Assembly: GCF_001984105.1 (NCBI RefSeq)
Contig: NZ_MTQM01000009.1
Span: 620,001-684,000 of the forward strand
DNA: 64,000 nucleotides
Reading direction: 5' to 3'
Origin: Microbacterium sp. CSI-V
GTDB taxonomy: Bacteria > Actinomycetota > Actinomycetes > Actinomycetales > Microbacteriaceae
Shown here: positions 53,428-63,000 of the stretch, one piece after another
Layout of the letters: the number at the start of each line of letters is the position of its first letter
How positions within the stretch are numbered: the stretch's first letter is position 1
Notes under the pieces: model-generated
Told to the model about the DNA's origin: nothing
What the model saw: the letters and a program-made list of their open reading frames with translations, nothing else
Database searches by the model: none
Program-made: the position numbers and the translations under genes

Positions 53428-55044
53428 TCAGTGACTCGACGCCTTCTCGGCACCGAAGCCCGTGAGAGAACGAACGTCCATCTCGGCCGCCTTCCGCGGG
53501 TCCTCCTTGCGGGTCGAGGTGATCGAGCCGAGCCATCCGAGCAGGAACCCGAGCGGGATCGACACGATGCCCGGATTGTTCAGCGGCCAGATCGCGACTC
53601 CCGCGTTCGCGAAGACACTCGTCGGCGTGCCCCAGAACACCGGCGACAGGAAGATCAGCACCAGCGCCGACCCCAGTCCCCCGTACATGCTCCACACGGC
53701 ACCGCGGGTGCTGAACCTCCGCCAGAAGAGCGAGTACAGGATCGTGGGCAGGTTCGCCGAGGCGGCGACGGCGAAGGCGAGCGCCACGAGGAACGCGACG
53801 TTCTGACCCTGCACGCCGATGCCACCCACGATGGCGAGGATGCCGATGACGACCACGGTCCGACGCGCGACCTTGACCTCGCCGTCCGGGGGGACGTTCC
53901 CCTTCTTCACGACGTTCGCGTAGATGTCGTGCGCGAACGACGCGGCCGCGGTGATCGTGAGACCCGCCACCACCGCCAGGATCGTCGCGAACGCCACCGC
54001 CGAAATGAACCCGAGCAGGATCGGGCCGCCCAGCGCGAGCGCGAGCAGCGGCGCCGCCGCATTCACGCCGCCGGGAGCCGCCAGGATCGCCTCCGGGCCG
54101 ACCAGGGCACCGGCGCCGTAGCCGAGCACCAGAGTCAGGAGGTAGAACAGGCCGATCAGCCAGATCGCCCACACGACGGATCGGCGCGCCTCCTTGGCGG
54201 TCGGCACCGTGTAGAACCGCATGAGCACGTGCGGGAGACCCGCCGTTCCGAGCACGAGCGCGAGGGCGAGCGAGATGAAGTCCCACGGGTTCGCGCCGTA
54301 CTGCAGGCCGGGTCCGAGGATCGCCTCTCCCTTCGGCGATGCCGCGACCGCGCTCTCGAGCAGCGTGTTCAGGTTGAACCCGTTGATCGCGAGCACCCAG
54401 ATCGTCATGACGACGGCGCCGCCGATCAGGAGGAACGCCTTGACGATCTGCACCCAGGTGGTGCCCTTCATGCCGCCGATCAGCACGTAGACGATCATCA
54501 GGATGCCGACGACCGCGACGACGATCGACTGCCCCACGCGCTCGGTGATGCCGAGCAGCAGCGAGACGAGGCCGCCCGCCCCCGCCATCTGCGCGAGCAG
54601 ATAGAAGAAGCACACCGCCAGCGTCGTGATCGCCGCGGCCATCCGGACGGGACGTTCCTTCAGGCGGAACGACAGCACGTCGGCCATCGTGAACTTGCCC
54701 GTGTTGCGCATGAGCTCGGCGACGAGCAGAAGCGCCACCAGCCACGCCACCAGGAAGCCCACCGAGTACAGGAACCCGTCGTATCCGTTGATCGCGATGG
54801 CCCCGCAGATTCCGAGGAACGACGCCGCCGAGAGGTAGTCGCCGGCGATGGCGAACCCGTTCTGCGGCCCGGTGAACGACCGCCCCGCCGCGTAGTAGTC
54901 CGCGGCGGTCTTGCTGTTGCGACTGGCGCGGATGACGATGAATAGTGTCACCGCCACGAACGCCCCGAAGATCGAGATGTTCAGGATCGGGTTGTTCTCG
55001 ACCGTCTGCACGGCGGCGTGCACGGTACCGAAGACCTCGTTCAC
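53428..55044 (-). CDS. Cation/acetate-type sodium:solute symporter (ActP family)
   Basis: A 538-aa SSS-family transporter with about 13 helices. Family hallmarks are TAADYYAAGRSFTGPQNGFAIAGDYLSAASFLGICGAIAINGYDGFLYSVGFLVAWLVALLLVAELMRNTGKFTMADVLSFRL, AVCFFYLLAQMAGAGGLVSLLLGI and LGTAGLPHVLMRFYTVPTAKEARRSV. It probably takes up acetate or another monocarboxylate with Na+. The GTG start overlaps the DUF485 stop (GTGA). DUF485-ActP is a common operon. Confidence 0.94.
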   Translation of the reverse strand: MNEVFGTVHAAVQTVENNPILNISIFGAFVAVTLFIVIRASRNSKTAADYYAAGRSFTGPQNGFAIAGDYLSAASFLGICGAIAINGYDGFLYSVGFLVAWLVALLLVAELMRNTGKFTMADVLSFRLKERPVRMAAAITTLAVCFFYLLAQMAGAGGLVSLLLGITERVGQSIVVAVVGILMIVYVLIGGMKGTTWVQIVKAFLLIGGAVVMTIWVLAINGFNLNTLLESAVAASPKGEAILGPGLQYGANPWDFISLALALVLGTAGLPHVLMRFYTVPTAKEARRSVVWAIWLIGLFYLLTLVLGYGAGALVGPEAILAAPGGVNAAAPLLALALGGPILLGFISAVAFATILAVVAGLTITAAASFAHDIYANVVKKGNVPPDGEVKVARRTVVVIGILAIVGGIGVQGQNVAFLVALAFAVAASANLPTILYSLFWRRFSTRGAVWSMYGGLGSALVLIFLSPVFWGTPTSVFANAGVAIWPLNNPGIVSIPLGFLLGWLGSITSTRKEDPRKAAEMDVRSLTGFGAEKASSH

Positions 55045-55391
55045 GATTCACCCCGCTCGGCGCGCTCGAGCTCTTCGCGTAGTTGCTCTGCCCCCGGGTC
55101 GAGGCGGCGGTTCGCGTAGGCGACGTAACCCATGGTGATCGCGAACGTCGTGACGAACTGTCCGAGCCCGAACACCAGACCCACCGTGACGGCGCCGAAC
55201 ACCGGCTGCGCCATGAAGTCCGGCGCGAACGACGACAGCAGCACGTACACGAAGTACCAGACGAGGAACGCCGCGGCCATGGGGAAGACGAAGCTGCGCT
55301 GACGCCTCTTCAGTTCCCGGAACGGGGCGGACTCCTCGACCGCGATGTAGTCGACGCCGCGCGGGGCGCCGTCGATCCTTCTATCCGTCAT
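55041..55391 (-). CDS. DUF485 family membrane protein
   Basis: A 116-aa protein with two helices: RSFVFPMAAAFLVWYFVYVLLSSFAPDFMAQPVFGAVTVGLVFGLGQFVTTFAITMGYVAYANRRLDP. This is the DUF485 (YjcH-like) pattern. AAGGAGG precedes the ATG. It lies directly upstream of and overlaps the ActP-type gene. YjcH is co-transcribed with actP in E. coli. Its role in transport is unclear. Confidence 0.94.
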   Translation of the reverse strand: MTDRRIDGAPRGVDYIAVEESAPFRELKRRQRSFVFPMAAAFLVWYFVYVLLSSFAPDFMAQPVFGAVTVGLVFGLGQFVTTFAITMGYVAYANRRLDPGAEQLREELERAERGES

Positions 55392-55413
55392 GTGGCCTCC
55401 TTGCCTCATGAGA

Positions 55414-55433
55414 CCGGTGCCATGCGGCACCGG
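55414..55433. promoter_or_regulatory. Inverted repeat between the DUF485-actP operon and the LuxR gene
   Basis: CCGGTGCC-ATGC-GGCACCGG is a perfect palindrome 23 bases upstream of the DUF485 start. It is a candidate site for the adjacent GAF-LuxR regulator. Confidence 0.55.
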
Positions 55434-55530
55434 ACGGGGGGAAAACACCGGGTCGGAGAACCTTCCCGATGGTAGGGTCGACGCTACGAAAGGCGGCGAC
55501 GCAGCCGTCACCCCCGGAAGTAGGTAGTTC

Positions 55531-56382
55531 GTGGGAGCACCGGCCGCACTCCGTGACGACGCGACGCTCGTGTCGCACGCGGTGACCGAGCTCGCCCGCC
55601 GCACGCACTTCCCCGTCGCCTTCGGCGGTCTCGAGCACGACGGCGCCGTCCACGTCTCCACGATCGTCGGGGCGCGCACGCGCAGCATCGAGGGGCTCGT
55701 CGTCCACGCCGAGCGCGGCCTCGGTGGTCGGGCGCTCGTCGAACGGCGCCCACGGCTGGCCCTGGACTACCGCAACGCCCGCACCATCACCCATGACTAC
55801 GACCGCGCGATCCTCGGCGAGGGCATCGCGACGCTGTTCGCCGTACCCGTGCTGGTCCGCGGCAGCGCCCGGGGCGTCCTGTACTGCGGCTCGTGGGCGC
55901 AGGCCCCGCTCGGTGAGCGCGAGGCGCGGCCGGCGTTCGACGTCGCCGGCGAGCTCGGTACGGAACTGCGCGTGCGCGACGAGGTCGACCGACGCCTCGC
56001 CGCCGCGACGCCCGGCGACGACGGCCTGAGCGCCGGCGCGCGGGAGGAGATCCGGCAGAGCTACGCCCAGCTCCGCAGCATCGCCGCGACGGTCCACGAC
56101 GACGGCGTGCGCCGACGGCTGGAGGAACTCGAACAACGCCTCGCCGCACTCTCCGGCGATGTGTCGATCGACCCGGAGGGGGCCGGCATCCACCTCTCCC
56201 GCCGCGAGCTCGATGTGCTCTCCTGCGCTGCGGTGGGTGCCACCAACGGTGAGATCGCGGCATCCCTCGCCCTCCGCGAAACCACCGTGAAGTCGTATCT
56301 CGCATCCGCGATGTCCAAGCTGGATGCCTCGACCCGGCATGCCGCCGTCGCCCGGGCGCGCCGGGTCGGTCTGCTGCCGTGA
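55531..56382 (+). CDS. GAF-domain LuxR-type transcriptional regulator
   Basis: A 283-aa regulator. A GAF-like sensor domain (about residues 12-150, TRSIEGLVVHAERGLGGRALVERRPRLALDYRNARTITHDYDRAILGEGIATLFAVPVLVRGSARGVLYCG) is followed by a helical linker and a C-terminal LuxR helix-turn-helix (LSRRELDVLSCAAVGATNGEIAASLALRETTVKSYLASAMSKLDASTRHAAVARARR). Regulators of this type often sit beside acetate/ActP genes in actinobacteria. It probably controls the divergent DUF485-actP operon. The GTG follows GGAAGTAGG. Confidence 0.9.
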   Translation: MGAPAALRDDATLVSHAVTELARRTHFPVAFGGLEHDGAVHVSTIVGARTRSIEGLVVHAERGLGGRALVERRPRLALDYRNARTITHDYDRAILGEGIATLFAVPVLVRGSARGVLYCGSWAQAPLGEREARPAFDVAGELGTELRVRDEVDRRLAAATPGDDGLSAGAREEIRQSYAQLRSIAATVHDDGVRRRLEELEQRLAALSGDVSIDPEGAGIHLSRRELDVLSCAAVGATNGEIAASLALRETTVKSYLASAMSKLDASTRHAAVARARRVGLLP

Positions 56383-56505
56383 CGCGCTGAAGAAGCCCCT
56401 GGACGGTCCGTGGGTATCCCCTGGGAATGGCGCTGAGAGCTTGAGACGGGCTCGCATTCTCGGCATCGTGGCTGGCCCCTGACGTCGACACAGAAGGAGA
56501 GCCAC

Positions 56506-56790
56506 ATGCTGACGCTCACCGAAGAGGCCACCACCGCCGTCAAGACCATCGCCGCCCAGTTGCCCGATGCCGCCCAGGGCGGCGTGCGCATCGAGGGTGC
56601 CGGATCGCCCGATTCGCAGTTCCGCCTGTCGGTCGTCGACGGCCCCGAGCCCGAAGACGCCGTCGTGGAAAACTCCGGTGCGCGCGTCTTCCTCGACGCC
56701 GACGCCGCCCAGGTGCTGGATGACCGCGTGCTCGACGCGCAGGTCGACGGCCAGGGCTCCGTGCAGTTCGCGGTGACCGCCCAGGCCTGA
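56506..56790 (+). CDS. HesB/IscA-like protein without cysteines
   Basis: A 94-aa protein with the A-type carrier fold pattern (MLTLTEEATTAVKTIAAQ, GGVRIEGAG, FRLSVVDGPEPEDAVVENSGARVFLDADAAQVLDDRVLDAQVD). True IscA proteins carry three cysteines for the Fe-S cluster; this sequence has none at all. It therefore cannot bind a cluster the usual way. Similar cysteine-free HesB-like proteins occur in actinobacteria with no known role. AAGGAGAG precedes the ATG. It stands alone with its own terminator. Confidence 0.85.
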   Translation: MLTLTEEATTAVKTIAAQLPDAAQGGVRIEGAGSPDSQFRLSVVDGPEPEDAVVENSGARVFLDADAAQVLDDRVLDAQVDGQGSVQFAVTAQA

Positions 56791-56799
56791 CGCCGTTCG

Positions 56800-56830
56800 A
56801 CGATGCCCCGGCTGCGCGCCGGGGCATCGT
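56800..56830 (+). terminator. Terminator hairpin after the HesB-like gene
   Basis: ACGATGCCCCGG and its exact complement (12-bp stem) around a 7-base loop, starting 10 bases past the stop. Confidence 0.85.
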
Positions 56831-56893
56831 CGTGTCCGGGGGCGGGTGCGTCCCCGCCACGGAGGCCGGGGCGTCCGCGAGGGAGGAGTGATC

Positions 56894-56969
56894 TGGTGCC
56901 CCCGACAGGATTCGAACCTGCGACGCCCGCGTTAGGAGTGCGGCGCTCTATCCCCTGAGCTACGGAGGC
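56894..56969 (-). tRNA. tRNA-Arg (CCT)
   Basis: The minus strand gives a 76-nt tRNA with an encoded CCA. The acceptor GCCTCCG pairs with CGGGGGC with one G-T pair, the D arm is standard, the anticodon loop CTCCTAA gives CCT, and the T arm is GCAGGTTCGAATCCTGT. One mismatch (A-C) lies at the base of the anticodon loop. Confidence 0.95.
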
Positions 56970-56985
56970 GGGACTGGCCTCCAGC

Positions 56986-57720
56986 CTACTGCGGGCCCGC
57001 CGGAGCTCCGGCGCGCAGGCGCTCGGCGAGCGCCTCGTCCCACTCCCCCGGCTCCGACAGCACTGCTTCGCGCACGTCCACGCCGTCGAGACCCACTGTC
57101 GCGACGCAGAGGAGAAGCGACTCGAGGACGACGTCGTCATGCGCGTCCCGCCGCAGCACCGACGCCGACGGGTCAGCCGTGGAAGCGGCGACCACGTCGA
57201 GCCACGGTCCCCACCATTCGTCGCCGGGCGCGATTCCCGCCCGGCGGAAGTCGTCGAGCCAGCGGCCGATCCGCGGCGTCGCCCGATCGTCGGGCGCGTG
57301 ATGGGCGATCATGTGCGTGCCGGGGGCGAGCCGGGTGCGCCGGGCCGCGAGACCGTCCCATTCCACGACGGTGGCGCCGTCGGCATCCACCTCCACCAGG
57401 TTGAACCCGCGTGTGGGCGGATCCTGCGGGAGCATCCCCGCCACGGACTGCAGCGGGATGCCGCCCCGACTGACCACCTCCGCGTCGGAGCGTTGCGATA
57501 TATCTTCGCGGTTCAGCAGCACCGCCAGGCGCCGGGCGGCCGGATCGATCGCGAGCCACGCCCCGCCGGCGCGGTCGTCGCGGACGCCGCGCACCCCGGG
57601 CTGTTCGGGCCACCAGGGTCCGAGACCCCGCCACGGACGATGCCGGTCCTCGTCACGGACGGCCAGGATCCGGACGGGCCGGCCGCTCTCGCTCGGGACG
57701 TCGACGACCACGGTGCACAT
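56986..57720 (-). CDS. NRDE (TANGO2-like) family protein
   Basis: A 244-aa protein with the N-terminal MCTVVVDV (Cys2, typical of the family and of Ntn-like enzymes), ILAVRDEDRHRPWRGLGPWWPEQPGVRGVRDDRAGGAWLAI (the NRDE-type motif appears here as VRDED), LAVLLNRE, and GFNLVEVDADGATVVEWDG. TANGO2 homologues are linked to heme or lipid handling in eukaryotes; the bacterial role is unknown. TAGCGT lies seven bases before the ATG. Confidence 0.87.
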   Translation of the reverse strand: MCTVVVDVPSESGRPVRILAVRDEDRHRPWRGLGPWWPEQPGVRGVRDDRAGGAWLAIDPAARRLAVLLNREDISQRSDAEVVSRGGIPLQSVAGMLPQDPPTRGFNLVEVDADGATVVEWDGLAARRTRLAPGTHMIAHHAPDDRATPRIGRWLDDFRRAGIAPGDEWWGPWLDVVAASTADPSASVLRRDAHDDVVLESLLLCVATVGLDGVDVREAVLSEPGEWDEALAERLRAGAPAGPQ

Positions 57721-57814
57721 TGCGTCCACGCTACCCGCGCGGGAACGCGTGCCGGGCGGTGCGGCGACCGTCACGGGGCGCCGCGGATCGGCATCCACCT
57801 GGAAGACTGGGCCC

Positions 57815-59017
57815 ATGTTCGTCGTCGTGGGAGTGACCGGGGGCATCGCCGCCTACAAGACCGTCGGGCTGGTCCGACTGCTGGTGAAGGCGGGGCACGA
57901 CGTACACGTCGTCCCCACCGACGACGCCCTGCGTTTCGTCGGTCTGCCGACGTGGGAGGCGATCAGCCGCAACCCGGTCATGACATCGGTGCACGACGAC
58001 GTCGCCCGCGTCCGCCACGTCGCCCTCGGCCAGGCGGCCGACCTCGTGATCGTCGCGCCCGCCACGGCGAACACGCTCGCGTCGATGACCGCGGGCCTCG
58101 CGTCCGACCTCCTCGGGACCACGCTCCTCGCGACGACCGCACCGGTCGTGGTCGCCCCGGCGATGCACACCGAGATGTGGCGCCACCCCGCGACCGCGCA
58201 CAACATGGACGTCCTCCGCGCCCGCGGCGTGCACGTCGTCGGACCGGCGGACGGCGCGCTCACCGGCGGTGACAGCGGCCCCGGACGCATGTCGGAGCCC
58301 GAGGAGATCGTCGCCGCCGGGCTCGCCCTCGTGGAACGCCCGCGCGACCTCGCCGGCCTCTCGGTGCTCGTCAGCGCGGGAGGCACCCGCGAACCGATCG
58401 ACCCGGTGCGGTACCTCGGCAACCGGTCGAGCGGGCGCCAGGGTGTCGCGATCGCGCGCGCCGCCGCGGCTCGCGGTGCGACCGTGACGCTCGTCGCCGC
58501 GCACCTCGACGGCGACGTCCGCCCCGATCCGCGCGTCGAGGTGATCTCCGTGGGCACCGCCGACGAGCTCGGACGGGCGATGGATGCCACGGCCCCCGAC
58601 GCCGACGTCATCGTCATGGCCGCGGCGGTCGCCGACTACTCCGTCGCCGCGGTGTCGGAGCACAAGCTCCGCAAGCAGGAGTCCCCCGGCACACTCACGC
58701 TCGACCTGGTCGAGAACCGCGACGTCGTGGCGGGGCTCGTGGCCACACGCCGACCCGGCCAGACGATCGTGGCGTTCGCCGCCGAGACCGTCGACAGCGA
58801 GCAGGAGCTCCTCGAGCGCGCCCGCGCCAAAGCTGCACGCAAGGGCGTCGACCTCCTCGCCGCGAACGCCGTGGGGTGGACGCAGGGCTTCGAGTCCGCC
58901 GACAACGCCCTCACGATCGTGGGGCGCGACGGTGACGTCGTGTCGGTGGCATCCGGGACGAAGGACGACACCGCTCACGCGCTCCTCGACGCCGTTCTGA
59001 CGGCGCGGACGCGCTGA
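57815..59017 (+). CDS. coaBC: Bifunctional phosphopantothenoylcysteine decarboxylase/synthetase (CoaBC)
   Basis: A 400-aa fusion enzyme for two steps of coenzyme A synthesis. The CoaC flavoprotein domain (about 1-180) has VVVGVTGGIAAYKTVGLVRLL, APATANTLASMTAGLASDLL and APAMHTEMWRHPATAHN. The CoaB domain (about 185-400) has VLVSAGGTREPIDPVRYLGNRSSGRQG, MAAAVADYSV (CTP site) and HKLRKQESPGTLTLDLVENRDVV. The ATG lies six bases after AAGACT. Length and motifs are typical. Confidence 0.96.
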   Translation: MFVVVGVTGGIAAYKTVGLVRLLVKAGHDVHVVPTDDALRFVGLPTWEAISRNPVMTSVHDDVARVRHVALGQAADLVIVAPATANTLASMTAGLASDLLGTTLLATTAPVVVAPAMHTEMWRHPATAHNMDVLRARGVHVVGPADGALTGGDSGPGRMSEPEEIVAAGLALVERPRDLAGLSVLVSAGGTREPIDPVRYLGNRSSGRQGVAIARAAAARGATVTLVAAHLDGDVRPDPRVEVISVGTADELGRAMDATAPDADVIVMAAAVADYSVAAVSEHKLRKQESPGTLTLDLVENRDVVAGLVATRRPGQTIVAFAAETVDSEQELLERARAKAARKGVDLLAANAVGWTQGFESADNALTIVGRDGDVVSVASGTKDDTAHALLDAVLTARTR

Positions 59018-59032
59018 TCCGGAGCGGTGTCC

Positions 59033-60034
59033 TCAGTACCCTCCGGTGGAGTACTGCAGCTGCTCGAGGATCGGGACGATCGCGCTGAACAGCGCCACGA
59101 TCCAGATCGATACGGCGATGATCGTCACCAGCGTCACCGCGATCCACCCCCAGACCGGAGCGAGACCCTTGCCGGTCTGGCGCCGCAGGATGACCGCGCG
59201 TCCGATGACGTACACACCGACGCTGGAGATGACGAGGACGGTGAAACTCCACGCCCAGTGGAAGGGCTTCTGGATGCCGCGGGCGCGCAGCTGACGCCAG
59301 TCCAGGAACGCGAACAGCACCGTCAGGGCGACGATGATGAGGCTGAAGATGGACGTGCCGGCCGTCACCGCCAGGGACGACGACGCCAGGTAGGGGGCCT
59401 GCTCGGGGTAGGCCGAGGCGTAGACGGACTCCTGGACGTAGGTCTGCCAGTCGAAGAGGAACAGCGTCGACACGGACAGCAGCGGAAGCGCGACGGCGAG
59501 CCAGATCCAGACCGTGTTCGTCGAGACGTCGGCGCGAGCGGGCGCGGCAGCCGCGGGAGCCGCGGGAGCCGTCGGGTAGCCGGGAGCCGTCGGGTAGCCG
59601 GGAGCGACCGGGGCGCCGGGCCCCGTCGGTGTTGCCGCGCCGGGCTGAGCCGGGGCGCCGGGGTAGGCCGGGGCACCGGGATAGGCGGGGGCACCGGGGT
59701 AGGCGGGCACTGCGGCGCCTGCGGAGACGGGGGGCGTCGGCGGGACGGGCTGGGCCACCGGCGGGGTGTCCGCGGCCTGCGCCTCGGGCGCGGCCTCGGG
59801 CGCAACGGGGGCATCGGCCGCGGGTGCGTCGACCGCGGGGGCGGCGACCGGCGCGGCGGTCTCGGGGGCATCGGCCGGCGCGGCGGGCGCGGACTCCGGT
59901 GCGTCCGGAGCCGCGGGAGCCTCGGCGGAGGGCCGCACGTCGTCGGTCCACGCCGTGCCGTTCCACCGGCGCAGTCCGCCGCTTCCCGCGGGGTCGGGGT
60001 ACCAGCCGTCGGGCGGAGTGGGCGTGTCGGTCAT
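59033..60034 (-). CDS. DUF2510 protein with Ala/Pro-rich repeats and four membrane helices
   Basis: A 333-aa protein. The N-terminal DUF2510 motif (PPDGWYPDPAGSGGLRRWNGTAWTDDVRP) is followed by about 110 residues of low-complexity Ala/Pro/Gly with repeats (AYPGAP three times, APGYPT twice). Four hydrophobic helices end the protein (WIWLAVALPLLSVSTLFLF; ISIFSLIIVALTVLFAFL-type; FTVLVISSVGVYVIGRAV; WIAVTLVTIIAVSIWIVALFSAIV). It is a membrane protein with a disordered cytoplasmic region. AGGGGGAA precedes the ATG. The function is unknown. Confidence 0.85.
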   Translation of the reverse strand: MTDTPTPPDGWYPDPAGSGGLRRWNGTAWTDDVRPSAEAPAAPDAPESAPAAPADAPETAAPVAAPAVDAPAADAPVAPEAAPEAQAADTPPVAQPVPPTPPVSAGAAVPAYPGAPAYPGAPAYPGAPAQPGAATPTGPGAPVAPGYPTAPGYPTAPAAPAAAAPARADVSTNTVWIWLAVALPLLSVSTLFLFDWQTYVQESVYASAYPEQAPYLASSSLAVTAGTSIFSLIIVALTVLFAFLDWRQLRARGIQKPFHWAWSFTVLVISSVGVYVIGRAVILRRQTGKGLAPVWGWIAVTLVTIIAVSIWIVALFSAIVPILEQLQYSTGGY

Positions 60035-60098
60035 GTCGTTCCCCCTGTGATGCGTCGGCATGGCGTGAATCCCCCGAGTCTAGTGAAGGCCTCCGTCC

Positions 60099-63000
60099 TC
60101 ACCGGAAGTCCCGGGAGGCGTGCGACACACCCACGCGGAGATCCGTGAATCCGTCGGCGACCACGTTCGTGACCCCCTCGACCGATCTCTCGAGCATGCC
60201 CCGCACGATGAGCGCGGGCGATTCCCGCACGATCCGTCGATACCGGTTCCACACCCCCACCGAGCACACGATGTTCATGAGGCCGTGCTCGTCCTCGAGG
60301 TTGAGGAACGTGATCCCGGATGCCGTCGCCGGCCGTTGCCGATGCGTGACGAGTCCCGCCACCTCGACCCGGCGGTCGGTCTCGGCCGACCGCAGTTCGC
60401 GCGAGGTGAGCACACCGCGGGCGTCGAGGGCGGAACGGAAATGCGTGAGCGGATGGTCGTCGGTGGAGAGCCCCGTGGCCCACAGGTCGGCGGCGAGCAC
60501 CTCGTAGCTCGACGGATCGGTGAACAACGGCGGCTGCACGAACGCCACCGAGTCCGGTAGGAACTCGGGCCGGTCCTGCGCCGCCGACCCCGACAGCCAG
60601 ATCGCCTCGCGTCGCGAGTGCCCGAGGCATTCGAACGCCCCGGCGGTGGCGAGTGCCTCGAGCTGGGCGGTGACGAGGCCCGTCCGGCGCACCAGATCGC
60701 GCAGGTCGCGGTACGCACCGCCGCTCTCGCGTTCGGCGACGATGCGTTCGGCGACCTTCACCCCGATGCCGGTGACACCGGCGAGCCCCATCCGCACCGC
60801 GAACGCCCCGTCCCGCCGGTGCGCCTCGGTCTCGTCGGGGGCCGAGCGGTCGAAATCCCCCGTCGGGGGCTGGTCGGCGCACGCGCACGCGTCGAGTCCG
60901 GTCGCGGGGCGGCGGCGATCGGCATCCGGCCCTCCGGTCTCGTCGTCGAGCGGCTCGAGGCCGGCTTCGACCCCCGACCGCAGCAGGTCGGGGCGACGCA
61001 CCCGCACCCCGTGGCGGCGGGCGTCGGCGGTCAGCGTCGCGGGCGAGTAGAACCCCATCGGCTGCGCGCGCAGCAGCCCCGCGAGGAACGCCGCCGGATA
61101 GTGCAGCTTGATCCACGAGCTGGCGTAGACCAGCAGGGCGAACGAGAGCGAGTGCGACTCGGCGAACCCGAAGTTCGCGAACGCCTGGATCTTCGCGTAC
61201 AGCTCGTCGGCGACCGCGCCGACGAGGTTGTTCTCGGCCATGCCGGCGTAGAGCTTCTCGCGCAGCGAATCGATGCGCTCGAGCCCGCGTTTCGACCCCA
61301 TCGCACGCCGCAGCAGGTCGGCATCCTCGGCGGAGCAGTTGCCCACCGCGACGGCCATCTGCATGAGCTGTTCCTGGAACACCGGGACGCCCATCGTCCG
61401 TTCGAGCACCGGACGCAGCCTCTCGTGCACGTAGGTGATCGGCTCCTGCCCGAGCTTGCGGCGCACGAAGGGGTGCACGGCACCGCCCTGGATGGGCCCC
61501 GGGCGGATCAGGGCGATCTGCACCACGAGGTCGTAGAAGCGCCGGGGCTGCAGACGCGGCAACAGCCCCATCTGCGCGCGGGACTCCACCTGGAACACCC
61601 CGATCGAGTCGGCGCGGCACAGCATGTCGTAGACCGCTTTCTCCTCCTTCGGCAGCGTCGACAGCTCCCAGTGCTCGCCCGTGGCATCCCGGATCAGGTC
61701 GAAGCAGTACTGCAGCGCCGCGAGCATGCCGAGCCCCAGCAGGTCGAACTTCACCAGCCCCATCCAGGCGGCGTCGTCCTTGTCCCACTGGATCACGGTG
61801 CGGTTGTCCATGCGGGCGTGCTCGATCGGCACGACCTCGCCGACGGGCCGGTCGGTGAGCACCATGCCGCCGGAATGGATGCCGAGATGCCGCGGCGCCT
61901 TCAGCAGCTCGGCCGCGAACTCGATGACCTCGTCGGGGATGTCGTGATCGGCGCCGGTCTCGAGCGTCGCCCCCCACCGTTCGACCTGTTTCGACCAGGC
62001 GTCCTGCTGGCCCGGGGAATGCCCCAGGGCGCGGGCCATGTCGCGCACGGCGTTCTTGGGTCGGTATTGGATGACGTTGGCGACCTGCGCCGCGCGGTCG
62101 CGGCCGTAGGTCTCGTACACCCACTGGATGATCTCTTCGCGACGATCGGAGTCGAAGTCGACATCGATGTCGGGCTCTTCGTCGCGCAGGCTCGACAGGA
62201 AGCGTTCGAACGGCAGGCGGTAGAAGATCGAGTCGACCGCGGTGATGTCGAGCAGGTAGCAGACGGCGCTGTTGGCCGCCGATCCCCGCCCCTGGCACAG
62301 GATGCCGCGCCGCCGTGCCTCGGCCACGATCCCGTAGACGATGAGGAAATACCCGGGGAAGTCCTTCATCTCGATGACGGCGAGTTCGCGCTCGATGCGA
62401 TCGCGATCGTCGGCGGAGAGGTGGGGATACTTCCGCGGTACGGCCTCCCACACCAGGTGCCGCAGCCACGACATCGGCGTGTGCCCCTCGGGGACGGTCT
62501 GCTTCGGAAGCGCGGGCTTGGCTCGCCGCAGCGGGAAGGCGAGCTCGTCGGCGAGCGAGACGGTCCGCGCCACCGCTCCCGGGTAGCGCGCGAACCGCGC
62601 GGCCATCTCGGCCCCCGAGCGCAGGTGCGCCCCGGCGTGCGCGGGCAGCCACCCGTCGAGTTCGTCGAGACTGCGGTTGGCGCGTACGGCGGCGACCGCC
62701 GCGGCCAGCAGCTCCTTCTTCGGTGCGGCGTAGTGGACGTTGTTCGTGGCGAGCACGGGGAGCCCGCGTTCGGCGGCGAGCGCGGCGAGCAGGTCGTTGT
62801 GGGCCGAATCCAGCGGAGAGCCGTGGTCCATGAGCTCGACGTGTACGGCGGCGGGTCCGAACAGATCGACCAGACGATCGAGCGCGCGAGCGGCTCCGGC
62901 CGGACCCTCGGATGCCAGGGCCCGACGCACCGCCCCCTTCCGGCATCCGGTGAGGATCGCCCACTGCGGATCCGCGGGGCCGCCGGCGCGTTCGGCCAGA

